Part shown: piece after piece, positions 47,079 through 58,222 of the stretch
Layout of the letters: every line of letters begins with the position of its first letter
How positions within the stretch are numbered: position 1 is the first letter of the stretch
Origin: an uncultured Roseovarius sp.
Lineage (GTDB): Bacteria > Pseudomonadota > Alphaproteobacteria > Rhodobacterales > Rhodobacteraceae
Reading direction: 5' to 3'
Length of the DNA: 64,000 nt
Assembly (NCBI RefSeq): GCF_947489715.1
Contig: NZ_CANLER010000002.1
Span: 515,597 to 579,596, forward strand
Notes under the pieces: model-generated
What the model saw: the letters and a program-made list of their open reading frames with translations, nothing else
What the model was told of the DNA's origin: nothing
Databases searched by the model: none
Translations under genes and position numbers: made by a program

Positions 47079-48400
47079 CACGCATCTTCCCGACCTATAC
47101 CTATGGGTCAGGCCCGCGCGAACATTGCTATTGGTCGGGCACCGTTCCCATGCCTGAATACCCCGCAGCTACGGGTCCGATCACCTGCGATGTGGCCGTA
47201 ATCGGCGCAGGCTTCACCGGGCTTTCTGCCGCGCTGCATCTGGCCGAGGCGGGCCGCGACATCGTCGTACTTGATGCGCAAACGCCGGGCTGGGGCGCGT
47301 CGGGCCGCAATGGCGGCTTCTGCTGCCTGGGTGGATCGGCTGCATCAGACACTATTCTTGCCAAACTCTACGGTGAGACTGCCCGCCGTGAATTCCGCAG
47401 CACCGAACACCGCGCCGTCGATCTGGCCGCCGATCTGATCAGACGGCACAATATCGACTGCGATGTGCATTCCGAGGGTGAGACCCTGATGGCCCATAGC
47501 CAAAAGGCGATGGACGGTTTCGAGGCGAAAGCAAAAGAGGTCGAGCGTGATTTTGGTGTGACCCCGGTGATCACCGCCAGAACCGAACTGGCAGCCAGTG
47601 GCATGCAGGGTCCGTTTTTTGGCGCCATGACCACACCCATCGGCTTTGCCCTCAACCCGATGAAATATACGCTTGGCCTCGCCAATGCGGCCACCTGCGC
47701 AGGCGCTCGGATTTTCGCCCACTCCCCGGTGCAGCGTATCGACCAGCAGGGGAATTTCACCCTGACCACGCCTAGCGCCCAGATCACCGCCAAGCGGCTG
47801 ATCGTGGCGACCAACGGCTATTCTTCCGACGATCTGCCCAGATGGCTGCGCGCCCGCTACCTGCCCACCCAAAGCAACGTCATCGTGACCCGCCCGATGA
47901 GCGAAGAAGAGTTGAACGCACAAGGCTGGACCAGCAACCAGATGTCTTTTGATGACCGATTCCTGCTGCATTATTTTCGCCTGATGCCGAACAATCAGAT
48001 GCTTTTCGGCATGCGCGGCGGGTTGGTCAGTTCTGCCGCCGCGGATGCCAGGATGTATCGCCTGATCCGTCGGCATTTTGAGGCGATGTTCCCTGCCTGG
48101 GCCGGGGTCGATACGCCCTATACTTGGCAAGGCCTGCTCTCGATTTCACGCGATCTGACCCCTTATGCCGGGCCGATCCCCGAAATGCCCGGTGCTTTCA
48201 CCGCACTCAGTTATCACGGTAACGGCGTGGCGATGGCTTCCTACGCCGGCGCGTTGCTGGCCGATCAGGTATTGGGGCAGGCGGGCACGCGGCTCCATCC
48301 AAAGATCATGCAATCCGCACCCAAACGCTTCCCTCTCGGTCGCTTCCGCCGCGCCACCATCTGGCCACTTTATGCCGGCGCTGTACTGATGGGGAAATAG
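47075..48400 (+). CDS. puuB: FAD-dependent amine oxidase, PuuB-like
   Basis: A 441-residue DadA/PuuB-family flavoprotein. The opening HCYWSGTVPMPEYPAATGPITCDVAVIGAGFTGLSAALHL, quoted as landmarks YWSGTVPMP and VAVIGAGFTGLSAAL, is the FAD dinucleotide fold; WGASGRNGGFCCLGG near residue 72 is the second FAD contact; LSYHGNGVAMASYAGALLADQ near the C-terminus closes the fold. In the puu pathway PuuB oxidises gamma-glutamylputrescine; no gamma-glutamylputrescine synthetase is in the window, so the substrate may differ. It overlaps potI by 4 bases. Confidence 0.8.
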   Translation: MTRIFPTYTYGSGPREHCYWSGTVPMPEYPAATGPITCDVAVIGAGFTGLSAALHLAEAGRDIVVLDAQTPGWGASGRNGGFCCLGGSAASDTILAKLYGETARREFRSTEHRAVDLAADLIRRHNIDCDVHSEGETLMAHSQKAMDGFEAKAKEVERDFGVTPVITARTELAASGMQGPFFGAMTTPIGFALNPMKYTLGLANAATCAGARIFAHSPVQRIDQQGNFTLTTPSAQITAKRLIVATNGYSSDDLPRWLRARYLPTQSNVIVTRPMSEEELNAQGWTSNQMSFDDRFLLHYFRLMPNNQMLFGMRGGLVSSAAADARMYRLIRRHFEAMFPAWAGVDTPYTWQGLLSISRDLTPYAGPIPEMPGAFTALSYHGNGVAMASYAGALLADQVLGQAGTRLHPKIMQSAPKRFPLGRFRRATIWPLYAGAVLMGK

Positions 48401-48519
48401 ACCTCAAAATCTGTCTGACTCAGCGCCTATTGATGCCTGATCTGCCCCCTTCTTGTTAGGCCGTAGCTTTATCAACACCGCGCAACTGGCATCATGGCTT
48501 TAATTTATGGATTTTTGGA

Positions 48520-49487
48520 ATGTTTATGTCTTTTACCAAATGGGTGATGCTTGCTTCAGTCTTGCCAATGTCAGGATGCTCAATCCTGGATGACCTCGCC
48601 AGAGGTCTGGGTAGCCTGGCCGCACAGGCCGAAGGCCAACCGGATATGTATATCGCGCGTCAAGCCTCTGTTGGCGGCCTAACCCGGTACTCCATTGACT
48701 GGATCACAGTGGTGCGCGGACGCGAAGATGCCCCGGTTGATGTCTTTTATGAGGGGTGGCACAGAGACTTCCAGCGGGTCAAAGACGCCAGATTTCCCGG
48801 GCGATTCACTGAACTTTCGCTACGCAATGACGGTGCAAGACTGGCAGGTTTGCTGGAAGAGGATATTGGTGACACGGTTGAGTATTATGCTCTGCTGTAC
48901 ACCGCCCCCGGCGGTCGTGAACTGTTAGAGGTCACCGACGGAGCTGTTGCGAGGGACATTTTCGAATTATGTTTTGGCGCAGCGCTTCTCGAAAATGACC
49001 TTGATCGATATCTGCGCGACGAAGAATATATCGATCCAGATGAAAACTACGAAGTCACCTGGGATTATCTGGAATCAGGTGGGCGCTTAGGCGAATGGTA
49101 CACCGAATTTCGGGGCTGGACACAGGATGGTGACGCCGTCTTTACAGCCGATGTCAATTACGACGCCGTTGTAACGGTGGGTAGCCAGACCATCAGCGGA
49201 TTGGTCCTGTATGACGTCGTACCGTCAAGAGTAAGATTTGGCTTTGAAGCCGTCTATTCCGCTGATACGGGACGCCCAATTGCCTGTCATGACGGCACGC
49301 CGTTTGTAGACCCGGAAGAACCGATTTCCGCGTACGGACACCGACGGTTTCGGCCTCCATCGGGTTCAGCATCATACCACCAGATGGCGGGACATTTACT
49401 CTATACAATTACCCCAGCGGTGTGCCTCCGATGCGACTTCTTTTTGCGGGCGAAATCGATGAGCTCGTCCTGCCCAAACGTCCGTAA
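48520..49487 (+). pseudogene. Lipoprotein gene with apparent frameshift
   Basis: The N-terminus (MSFTKWVMLASVLPMSGCSILDD) is a lipoprotein signal with lipobox residues MSGC. The first 265 residues look real and contain many acidic and aromatic residues. Near position 49310-49330 the coding sense passes to another frame: the frame that carries on (ending at 49536) has low-complexity nonsense such as HRRFRPPSGSASY, whereas the other frame reads VSASIGFSIIPPDGG, then LYNYPSGVPPMRLLFAGEID, and stops at 49487 after LPKRP. A one-base indel, real or a sequencing error, explains this. The intact protein would be about 320 residues. Family not recognised; secreted to the outer membrane. Confidence 0.6.
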
Positions 49488-49578
49488 CGTCCAGAACGTT
49501 TGTTTATCTTGTTTACCGTCGTTCGTGGCCACCTGAACTGTTCGCGTCGTCCGCCTTATACCGAGAAGAAAAATACAC

Positions 49579-50502
49579 CTATCCCTGCGGCGTCTTCACC
49601 GCCCGCGCCTGACCTCGCTTGAGGCCCAGTTGCCTTTCGCGCCAGATGATAATGCAACCCGCCAGAATGACGATCGCCGCCCCTATCAGCATCGTGCCTG
49701 TAGGCACTTCGTCAAAGATGAAATAGCCGATGATCAGCGCAAAGATCATAGAGGCATAATCAAACGGTGCCACCACGCTGGCATCGGCAAAACGGTAGGC
49801 GGAAGTCAGGAAGATCTGCCCCGCCCCGCCGATCAACCCAGCCAGCACCAGCAAGGTGATCTCACCGGTTGACGGCATCACCCAGCCAAACGGAATCGTC
49901 AGAAGTGACAGTGCAGCCGAGGTGATCGAGAAGTAGAAAACAATCGCCGATGTCTGTTCGGTCTGCACCAGTTTGCGGATGTAGATCTGGGCCAATGCCG
50001 CACTGACAGCCCCCATCAAGACCAGCACCGCGCCCACGGCCTGCGTGGTCTCCATCGTCTCGGACCCCAGTAGACTAAGGCGCGGCGACACCACGATCAG
50101 CACGCCCACCAGCCCCAGCATCACGGCGCTGATCCGAAAAGCTCCGACCTTTTCATCCAGAAACATCGCTGCGAAAACCACCGTCAGCAGTGGTGCGGCA
50201 TAACCAAGCGCTGTGACTTCGGGCAGGGGCAAAAGGCCCAATGCGGCAAAGCTCATCCCCATCGCCAGGCTACCGACAAAACCACGCCAGAAATGACCCA
50301 GCTTTGATTTCACCTTCAGCCCGGTACGCAGATCACCCCGCGCGATCAGCCAGCCCAGAATGACAGGGATGGCAAAGAAAGAGCGAAAGAAAACCGCCTC
50401 GCCCACAGGCACATGTTGCGCCGTCGCCTTGATCATCGACACCATGGTAATGAACAAAACGACCGAGCAGAGCTTAAGCGCGATACCCTTGATTGGGCTC
50501 AT
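49579..50502 (-). CDS. DMT-family (EamA) transporter
   Basis: A 307-residue drug/metabolite transporter with ten likely helices in two EamA repeats (roughly residues 1-145 and 160-295). VPVGEAVFFRSFFAIPVILGW near residue 30 and ASVVAPFDYASMIFALIIGYFIF near residue 240 are the typical repeat starts and helices. Exported metabolite unknown. It is divergent from matB. Confidence 0.85.
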   Translation of the reverse strand: MSPIKGIALKLCSVVLFITMVSMIKATAQHVPVGEAVFFRSFFAIPVILGWLIARGDLRTGLKVKSKLGHFWRGFVGSLAMGMSFAALGLLPLPEVTALGYAAPLLTVVFAAMFLDEKVGAFRISAVMLGLVGVLIVVSPRLSLLGSETMETTQAVGAVLVLMGAVSAALAQIYIRKLVQTEQTSAIVFYFSITSAALSLLTIPFGWVMPSTGEITLLVLAGLIGGAGQIFLTSAYRFADASVVAPFDYASMIFALIIGYFIFDEVPTGTMLIGAAIVILAGCIIIWRERQLGLKRGQARAVKTPQG

Positions 50503-52087
50503 AATGCGGCCCTCCTGCTGGTGAATGTGTCCAATGCCCGCGAAAAGGTCAATCGCAACCCTTGCGCTTCTGTCTCCACCCTTGGCAAATAAGGTCAGAC
50601 CTCGGGAACCTCGCTATGTATGACCAGAACCACCTGCTTTGTCGCCTCTCTGCCTCGGGCAGATCCTCCAAAATCTTCGCCACACGCCCCGATGGCCCCG
50701 ACGTCACCTATGAAGGCTTGTTCAGAGGTGCCGAAGCTTTGGCCGCCGCCCTCGTGGGCGCCGGGCTGATGCCAGGTGACCGGGTCGCCGTGCAGGTCAA
50801 AAAATCGTTGGAAGCCTTGCAGTTGTACCTTGGTACCATCATGGCCGGTGGTGTCTTTTTGCCTCTGAATACCGCCTATACAGTGTCTGAATTGGCCTAT
50901 TTCCTGTCCGACGCAACCCCGCGGATCATCGTCTGCGATCCAGCCCGAATGAACGAAATTTCGGCAATTGCGGGCAGTGCAACACTCCTTACTCTTGCCG
51001 CCGATGGCACCGGCACGCTGATGCAGGCAAAGGGCGCGCCCGGCTTCTTGGCTGTGCCCCGCGACGCTGATGATCTGGCTGCGATCCTATATACCTCCGG
51101 CACGACGGGCCGCTCTAAAGGGGCCATGCTCAGCCACGCCAATCTGGCCTCAAATTCCGAGACCCTGCGCGACACCTGGCACTTCACACCGGATGATGTG
51201 TTGATCCATGCGCTACCGATTTTCCACACCCACGGGCTTTTCGTTGCTACGAATGTGGCCCTTCTGGCCGGGGCGTCCGTGCATTTCCTGCCCGGATTTG
51301 ACGCTGATGCCATCATCAATGCAATGCCTAATGCCACCGCGCTTATGGGCGTTCCAACGTTTTATACCCGCCTTCTGGACCACGACGGTTTGACGCATGA
51401 AACTGTCTCGAACATGCGCTTATTCATCTCTGGTTCTGCCCCGCTTCTGGTCGATACCCATGAAAAATGGGAGGCCCGCACAGGCCACCGCATCCTTGAG
51501 CGCTATGGCATGACCGAAACCAACATGAACACATCAAACCCCTATAACGGTGAACGGCGCGCCGGAACTGTAGGGTTTCCACTACCCGGTGTCGATCTCA
51601 GGATCATGGCGAACGGGAAAGAGGTGCCGAAGGGAGAAATCGGTGTGTTGGAAATACGTGGACCGAATGTGTTTCAAGGCTATTGGCGAATGCCCGAAAA
51701 AACCGCCGAGGAACTGCGCCCCGACGGCTGGTTCATCACCGGTGATCAGGGTTTCATTGACGAGCGCGGATACGTCACCATCGTCGGTCGCGCCAAGGAC
51801 ATGGTGATTACAGGCGGTTTCAACGTCTACCCGAAAGAAGTCGAAGCCCTGATCGACGCCATCCCCGGCGTCAAGGAAAGTGCAGTGGTCGGCGTGCCCC
51901 ATCCGGACTTTGGTGAGGCCGTTATTGCCGTGATCGTACCGGAAAACAAAGCTGTGACCAAAGATGACATTTCCACCGCCCTGCGCACCGATTTGGCGAA
52001 GTTCAAGCAGCCAAAACAGTATCTGTTCCTGCCCGAATTACCCCGAAACACGATGGGTAAGGTGCAAAAGAAGGCACTGCGTGACCG

Positions 52088-53841
<1,754 letters not shown>

Positions 53842-53946
53842 TCAGGTATCTGTCGCCTACAAACATGCGCTACCGGGCGGCCCATAACATTGCGAAACGC
53901 GACACCCTACTATGCCTGAAAACGACAAATTCGCGTCAATTCGCGC

Positions 53947-54930
53947 CTAGCGCTCCGAGAACAACAGGCTGGACCCGCGCGTATCCCGACTGGGCGCGAC
54001 ACCAAACGCCTTGCGATAGGTCTTCGAAAAATGCGACGGCGCGCGAAACCCGCATAGAACGCAAATCTCCATCAGCGAAAGCTCGGTCTGCATCAGCAGG
54101 TTCCGCGCCTTTTCCAGCCGCAGGCCCAGATAGTATTTCTTGGGCGAGGTGTTCAGATACCGCGCAAACAACCGCTCCAGCTGCCGGGTCGACATCCCCA
54201 CGTCGCTGGCGACCTGGTTGGGTGGAATCGGGTCTTCGATATTGTCGCGCATGATCTCGATCGCCTGCACCAGCTTGGTGTGGCGCACCCCCATGCGCCC
54301 GGCCATCGACACCCGCTGCGAATGGGTTTCCGACCGCGGCGCTGTATAGATCATCTGGTCCGCCACCCATGTCGCCAGTTCCGCGCCATAATCCGAGTTG
54401 ATCCGGTCCAGCATCAGGTCCATCGAACTGGCGCTGCCGGCACAGGTAAACACCCGGCCATCAACGGTGTAGATCGATTCCTGCATCTCCACGTCTGGAA
54501 AGGTTTCCAAGATTGCGCTGGCATATTCCCAATGGGTCGTCACCCGTTTGCCCGCCAGCAGACCCGCCATGGCCAATGTCCAGGTGCCGCTGCTCAGCGC
54601 GCCGAAATCCATACCCTTGCGGGTTTCACGCCTGAGCCAGTTCAGCACCTTGCGGCTGCTGCCCACCGCCGCATCGACCCCGGCGCAGACGATAAGCGTG
54701 TCGTTGCGATGCAGGTCGATCAACCCGGCATCCACCGCCACGCTCAGCCCGTTCCAGCTGGTGACCGGCGCGCCATCTTCGCTGATCAGCAACCATTCAT
54801 AATATTGTCGGCTACCCCCGGCAAAGCGGTTGGCCAGCGACAGCGTCTCCTGCGCGCAGGTCATGCCCAGAGGCGAAAACCCCGGGATCAGCAGGAAGAC
54901 ATATCGTTTTGCCCTGTCTTCCACACTCAC
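53947..54930 (-). CDS. GlxA/GbdR-like AraC-family regulator
   Basis: A 327-residue regulator with an N-terminal DJ-1/PfpI-like class I amidotransferase domain (residues about 10-200; FLLIPGFSPLGMTCAQETL, then SSGTWTLAMAGLLAGKRVTTHW, without a nucleophile Cys at the usual place) and two AraC helix-turn-helix motifs at the C-terminus (QVASDVGMSTRQLERLFARYL; CVLCGFRAPSHFSKTYRKAFG). This is the architecture of GbdR, which responds to glycine betaine and dimethylglycine. Inside the betaine-type operon, between the DMGDH-like gene and tmpA, it is probably the local activator. Confidence 0.87.
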   Translation of the reverse strand: MSVEDRAKRYVFLLIPGFSPLGMTCAQETLSLANRFAGGSRQYYEWLLISEDGAPVTSWNGLSVAVDAGLIDLHRNDTLIVCAGVDAAVGSSRKVLNWLRRETRKGMDFGALSSGTWTLAMAGLLAGKRVTTHWEYASAILETFPDVEMQESIYTVDGRVFTCAGSASSMDLMLDRINSDYGAELATWVADQMIYTAPRSETHSQRVSMAGRMGVRHTKLVQAIEIMRDNIEDPIPPNQVASDVGMSTRQLERLFARYLNTSPKKYYLGLRLEKARNLLMQTELSLMEICVLCGFRAPSHFSKTYRKAFGVAPSRDTRGSSLLFSER

Positions 54931-54947
54931 CTCGGAATCCTCCGCTT

Positions 54948-57398
54948 TCAGGCCCTCATATTGGCCCCATTCGCATCGTAAAGTGGCGCGCCCTGAATTT
55001 CGGCGTCATGCATCTCGCCCAGGATCTCTACCTGCACTTTCGTGCCGCCCTTAGCCAATTCCGACGGAACGTATCCCATAGCGACAGATTTTCCGACGTG
55101 ATGCGCATATCCGCCCGAGCTAACATAACCCACGGCGCGACCGTCTTGCAAAATCGCCTCATCATTGCTGACGTCGATCCCGTCCACATCAATCACCAGT
55201 GTCACCAGCTTGTTCGCGGCCCCCTCAGTACGCTGCTTCTCGGCGGCTGCCTTGCCAACAAAGTCCTTCTTCCAGTTGATGAAGACATCAAGGCCCGATT
55301 CAGCTGCGGTAAAGTCGGGGCGGAAATCCAGCGTCCAGACACCCCAGCCTTTTTCCAGTCGCATGCTCATCAGCGCGCGCGCACCGTACCAACGCAAGCC
55401 CAGATCGGCCCCCGCCTCCTCGATCGCCTCACTCAGACGCAGCAGGTATTGCGGCTTGCAGTAGATCTCATAGCCCAATTCACCCGAAAAACTGATCCGG
55501 TTCAGGATCACCGGCACATCGCCGACATAGCACTGATCCAGATCGCGGAACTTGAACGTTTCGGCACTCACATCCTTGCGGGTGACCCGTTGCAGCAGGT
55601 CGCGTGATTTCGGCCCGCTCAACGCGATGCCGTGCCAGTCATCGCTGACATTTTCATAGGTCACGCCCGTCGGCAACTGGCTCTCGAACCAACGGCGATG
55701 TGCCTCCTGCATCGCCCCCGATCCGAACAGCATGAAATGCTCTTCGCCCAGGCAGGCGACCGTCAGATCCCCATATAACTTGCCGTTCTCGGTCAGCATC
55801 GGTGTCAGGGCCAAACGGCCCGGTTTCGGTACATATCCGGCCAGAATAGTGTCTAAAAATGCCTTTGTGCCGGAACCTTTGAATTCGTGCTTGGCAAAGT
55901 TCGCGATCTCGATGGCGCCAACCGCCTCGCGCACCGCCCTGACCTCGCGCGCGACGTAATCAAACGACCGGTTGCGGCGGAAGGTCGGTTCCTCATGGGC
56001 ATCTTCCGGCCCGTCGGCGAACCATAGCGCGTTTTCCAGGCCAAACCCCTGATCCATCACAGCGCCCCTGGCCACCAACCGGTCATAAAGCGCGGTGGTT
56101 TTCTGTTTGCGACCCTTCGGAAGGGTTTCGTTCGGAAAAGTCATCACGAAGCGGCGCTCGTAATTCTCGGTCGACTTGACCGTGCCCCAATCCGGACTGG
56201 CCCAATCGCCGAACCGCGCCACATCCATCGCCCAGACATCAATACTGGGTTCGCCATCGATCATCCATTCAGCCATCGTCAGGCCCACGCCACCGCCCTG
56301 GCAGAACCCCGCCATCACACCCACGGCGCACCAGTAATTCTTCATCCCCGGTACCGGCCCGATCATCGGGTTGCCATCGGGTCCAAAGGTAAAGGGCCCG
56401 TTGATCGCGTCCTTGATCCCGGCATTGGCCAGCGCTGGAACACGCTCAAAGCCCAGTTCAAGCCGGTCGGCAATCCGCTCCAGATCGGGCGGCAACAATT
56501 CGTGCCCGAATTCCCAGGGCGTGCCATCCACCTTCCAGGGCGTCCCCTTCGGCTCATAGGTGCCCAGCAGCATCCCCTGCCGCTCCTGCCGGAAATAGAT
56601 ATTGGCCTCATAGTCGATACCACAGGGCAGTCGGTCTTTGCGGGCGGCGATCTCGGGGATCGCCTCGGTAATCAGATAGTGATGCTCCATCGGCTGCACC
56701 GGCAGGTTGACACCCTGCATATGCCCCACCTCGCGCGCCCAAAGCCCCCCGCAATTGACGATATGCTCGGCATTGATCACCCCCTTCGGCGTGGTCACAT
56801 CCCAACTGCCATCGGGGCGCTGTTTCGTCTCTATTACACTGCAATGCGTAAAATATTTGCCGCCATGTACCTTGGCCGCCTTGGCGAACGCGTAGGTGGC
56901 GCCGCTCGGGTCCAGATCGCCGTCCTGATCATCCCAAAGCGCCGCAAGATAATGCTTGGGATCGATCAGCGGATGCCGTTCGGCCAGTTCCTTGGGGCTG
57001 ATGAACTCCTGGTTCAGGCCCATATACCGCGCTTTTGACCGTTCGCGCTTGAGGTAATCATACCAGGTCTGGTTCGAGGCCAGATAAAACCCACCGGTCA
57101 TATGCAGGCCCACCGAATGCCCGCTGGTTTCCTCGATCTCTTTGTAAAGGTCGATCGTGTAACCCTGAAGCCGACTGATATTGGGGTCACTGCTGATCGT
57201 ATGGATCTGCCCCGCCGCGTGCCAGCTTGACCCGCTGGTCAATTCGTCCCGTTCCAGCAGCACGACGTCTTTCCAGCCGAATTTGGCCAAATGGAACAGG
57301 ATCGAGCAACCAACCACGCCGCCCCCGATCACCACCGCCTTGGCGTGGCTCGGCAGCTTTTTCCCGCCAACGTCGCCCTCTTTCTGAACTTCAGGCAT
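54948..57398 (-). CDS. Dimethylglycine/sarcosine dehydrogenase-like flavoprotein
   Basis: An 816-residue fusion: an N-terminal DAO-type FAD domain and a C-terminal GcvT-like folate-binding domain. AVVIGGGVVGCSILFHLAKFG near residue 21 is the FAD loop; the SSWHAAGQIHT segment near residue 57 has the His that in mammalian dimethylglycine dehydrogenase carries the covalent FAD. The GcvT part (from about residue 430) ends around YANDGANMRA-like text. It removes a methyl group to tetrahydrofolate from dimethylglycine or sarcosine. It lies 1 base from the neighbouring PEP-mutase-fold gene. Confidence 0.83.
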   Translation of the reverse strand: MPEVQKEGDVGGKKLPSHAKAVVIGGGVVGCSILFHLAKFGWKDVVLLERDELTSGSSWHAAGQIHTISSDPNISRLQGYTIDLYKEIEETSGHSVGLHMTGGFYLASNQTWYDYLKRERSKARYMGLNQEFISPKELAERHPLIDPKHYLAALWDDQDGDLDPSGATYAFAKAAKVHGGKYFTHCSVIETKQRPDGSWDVTTPKGVINAEHIVNCGGLWAREVGHMQGVNLPVQPMEHHYLITEAIPEIAARKDRLPCGIDYEANIYFRQERQGMLLGTYEPKGTPWKVDGTPWEFGHELLPPDLERIADRLELGFERVPALANAGIKDAINGPFTFGPDGNPMIGPVPGMKNYWCAVGVMAGFCQGGGVGLTMAEWMIDGEPSIDVWAMDVARFGDWASPDWGTVKSTENYERRFVMTFPNETLPKGRKQKTTALYDRLVARGAVMDQGFGLENALWFADGPEDAHEEPTFRRNRSFDYVAREVRAVREAVGAIEIANFAKHEFKGSGTKAFLDTILAGYVPKPGRLALTPMLTENGKLYGDLTVACLGEEHFMLFGSGAMQEAHRRWFESQLPTGVTYENVSDDWHGIALSGPKSRDLLQRVTRKDVSAETFKFRDLDQCYVGDVPVILNRISFSGELGYEIYCKPQYLLRLSEAIEEAGADLGLRWYGARALMSMRLEKGWGVWTLDFRPDFTAAESGLDVFINWKKDFVGKAAAEKQRTEGAANKLVTLVIDVDGIDVSNDEAILQDGRAVGYVSSGGYAHHVGKSVAMGYVPSELAKGGTKVQVEILGEMHDAEIQGAPLYDANGANMRA

Positions 57399-57399
57399 C

Positions 57400-58221
57400 T
57401 CAGTCTCCGTTGTTTCTGATCAGTAGTTTGTTGATGTCATCTTCGTCGATTGCCCGGGCAAGACCTGAAAAATCGCCGCCCAGCATGCCAGAGACCACAT
57501 CAATCGCCGCGCCGTAGGCCACCCGTGCCAGCGCCGCGCCAATCGACAGGCGCGCCGCGCCCATTTTTGCAAAATCACGGCGTGTCAGGGTCGAAAACTG
57601 CCCCGATGCTAGTACATTCACGGGCACCGAAACGCTTGTGATGATGCGGCTCATCTCGTCCTTGTTCGGTGGCACAGGCACATAGACACAATCCGCCCCG
57701 GCGGCCTCATAGGCCTGAATCCGGCGGATAGCCTCGTCGCAGTCATAACTGTCCATCATCACACCATCGGCGCGGGCCACCAGCACGAAATCCCCTGGCA
57801 CGGCGCGCGCCGCACTTGCCGCCGCCCGAATACGCTCCACCGACAGATCGAACGCGTAAGGCGTAAATTCCGGCAGCGCGGTATCCTCGATCGAACAACC
57901 CGCAAGGCCAACTTCCGCCGCCAGCCTGATCGTCTCGGCCACAACATCCGGCGCCTCTCCAAAGCCGTTTTCGAAATCGCCCGAAGCCGGGATCTTCACG
58001 ACCGAGACGAGATCCTGCGCATGCGCCAGCGCCTCGTCCCGCGTCAGCGTGCCACCATCGACCCGTCCCTGGGTAAAGGCATGCCCGGCCGAGGTTGTGG
58101 CAATCGCCTCGGCCCCCAGGGCCTCCATCATCCGTGCCGATCCCATGTCCCAGGCATTGAACAGCAAAAACGGGTCACCCGGCTTGTGTAATTCTCTGAA
58201 TGTCGCGCCAATATCAGTCAT
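57400..58221 (-). CDS. PEP mutase/isocitrate lyase superfamily protein
   Basis: A 273-residue TIM-barrel enzyme with motifs of the superfamily: FLLFNAWDMGSARMMEALGAEAIATTSAGHAF (landmarks FNAWDMGSARMME and ATTSAG) near residue 20, GVEIEDT-like CSIEDTALP near residue 110 and VLVARADGVM near residue 158. The KKCGH loop of isocitrate lyase is absent. Members include oxaloacetate decarboxylase, phosphonopyruvate hydrolase and 2-methylisocitrate lyase. Start 58221 (MTDIGATFRELHKPG); the frame extends upstream. It sits between the DgcA-like and DMGDH-like genes (1-base gaps), so a link to betaine or phosphonate carbon is likely; the exact substrate is not visible. Confidence 0.78.
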   Translation of the reverse strand: MTDIGATFRELHKPGDPFLLFNAWDMGSARMMEALGAEAIATTSAGHAFTQGRVDGGTLTRDEALAHAQDLVSVVKIPASGDFENGFGEAPDVVAETIRLAAEVGLAGCSIEDTALPEFTPYAFDLSVERIRAAASAARAVPGDFVLVARADGVMMDSYDCDEAIRRIQAYEAAGADCVYVPVPPNKDEMSRIITSVSVPVNVLASGQFSTLTRRDFAKMGAARLSIGAALARVAYGAAIDVVSGMLGGDFSGLARAIDEDDINKLLIRNNGD

Positions 58222-58222
58222 G

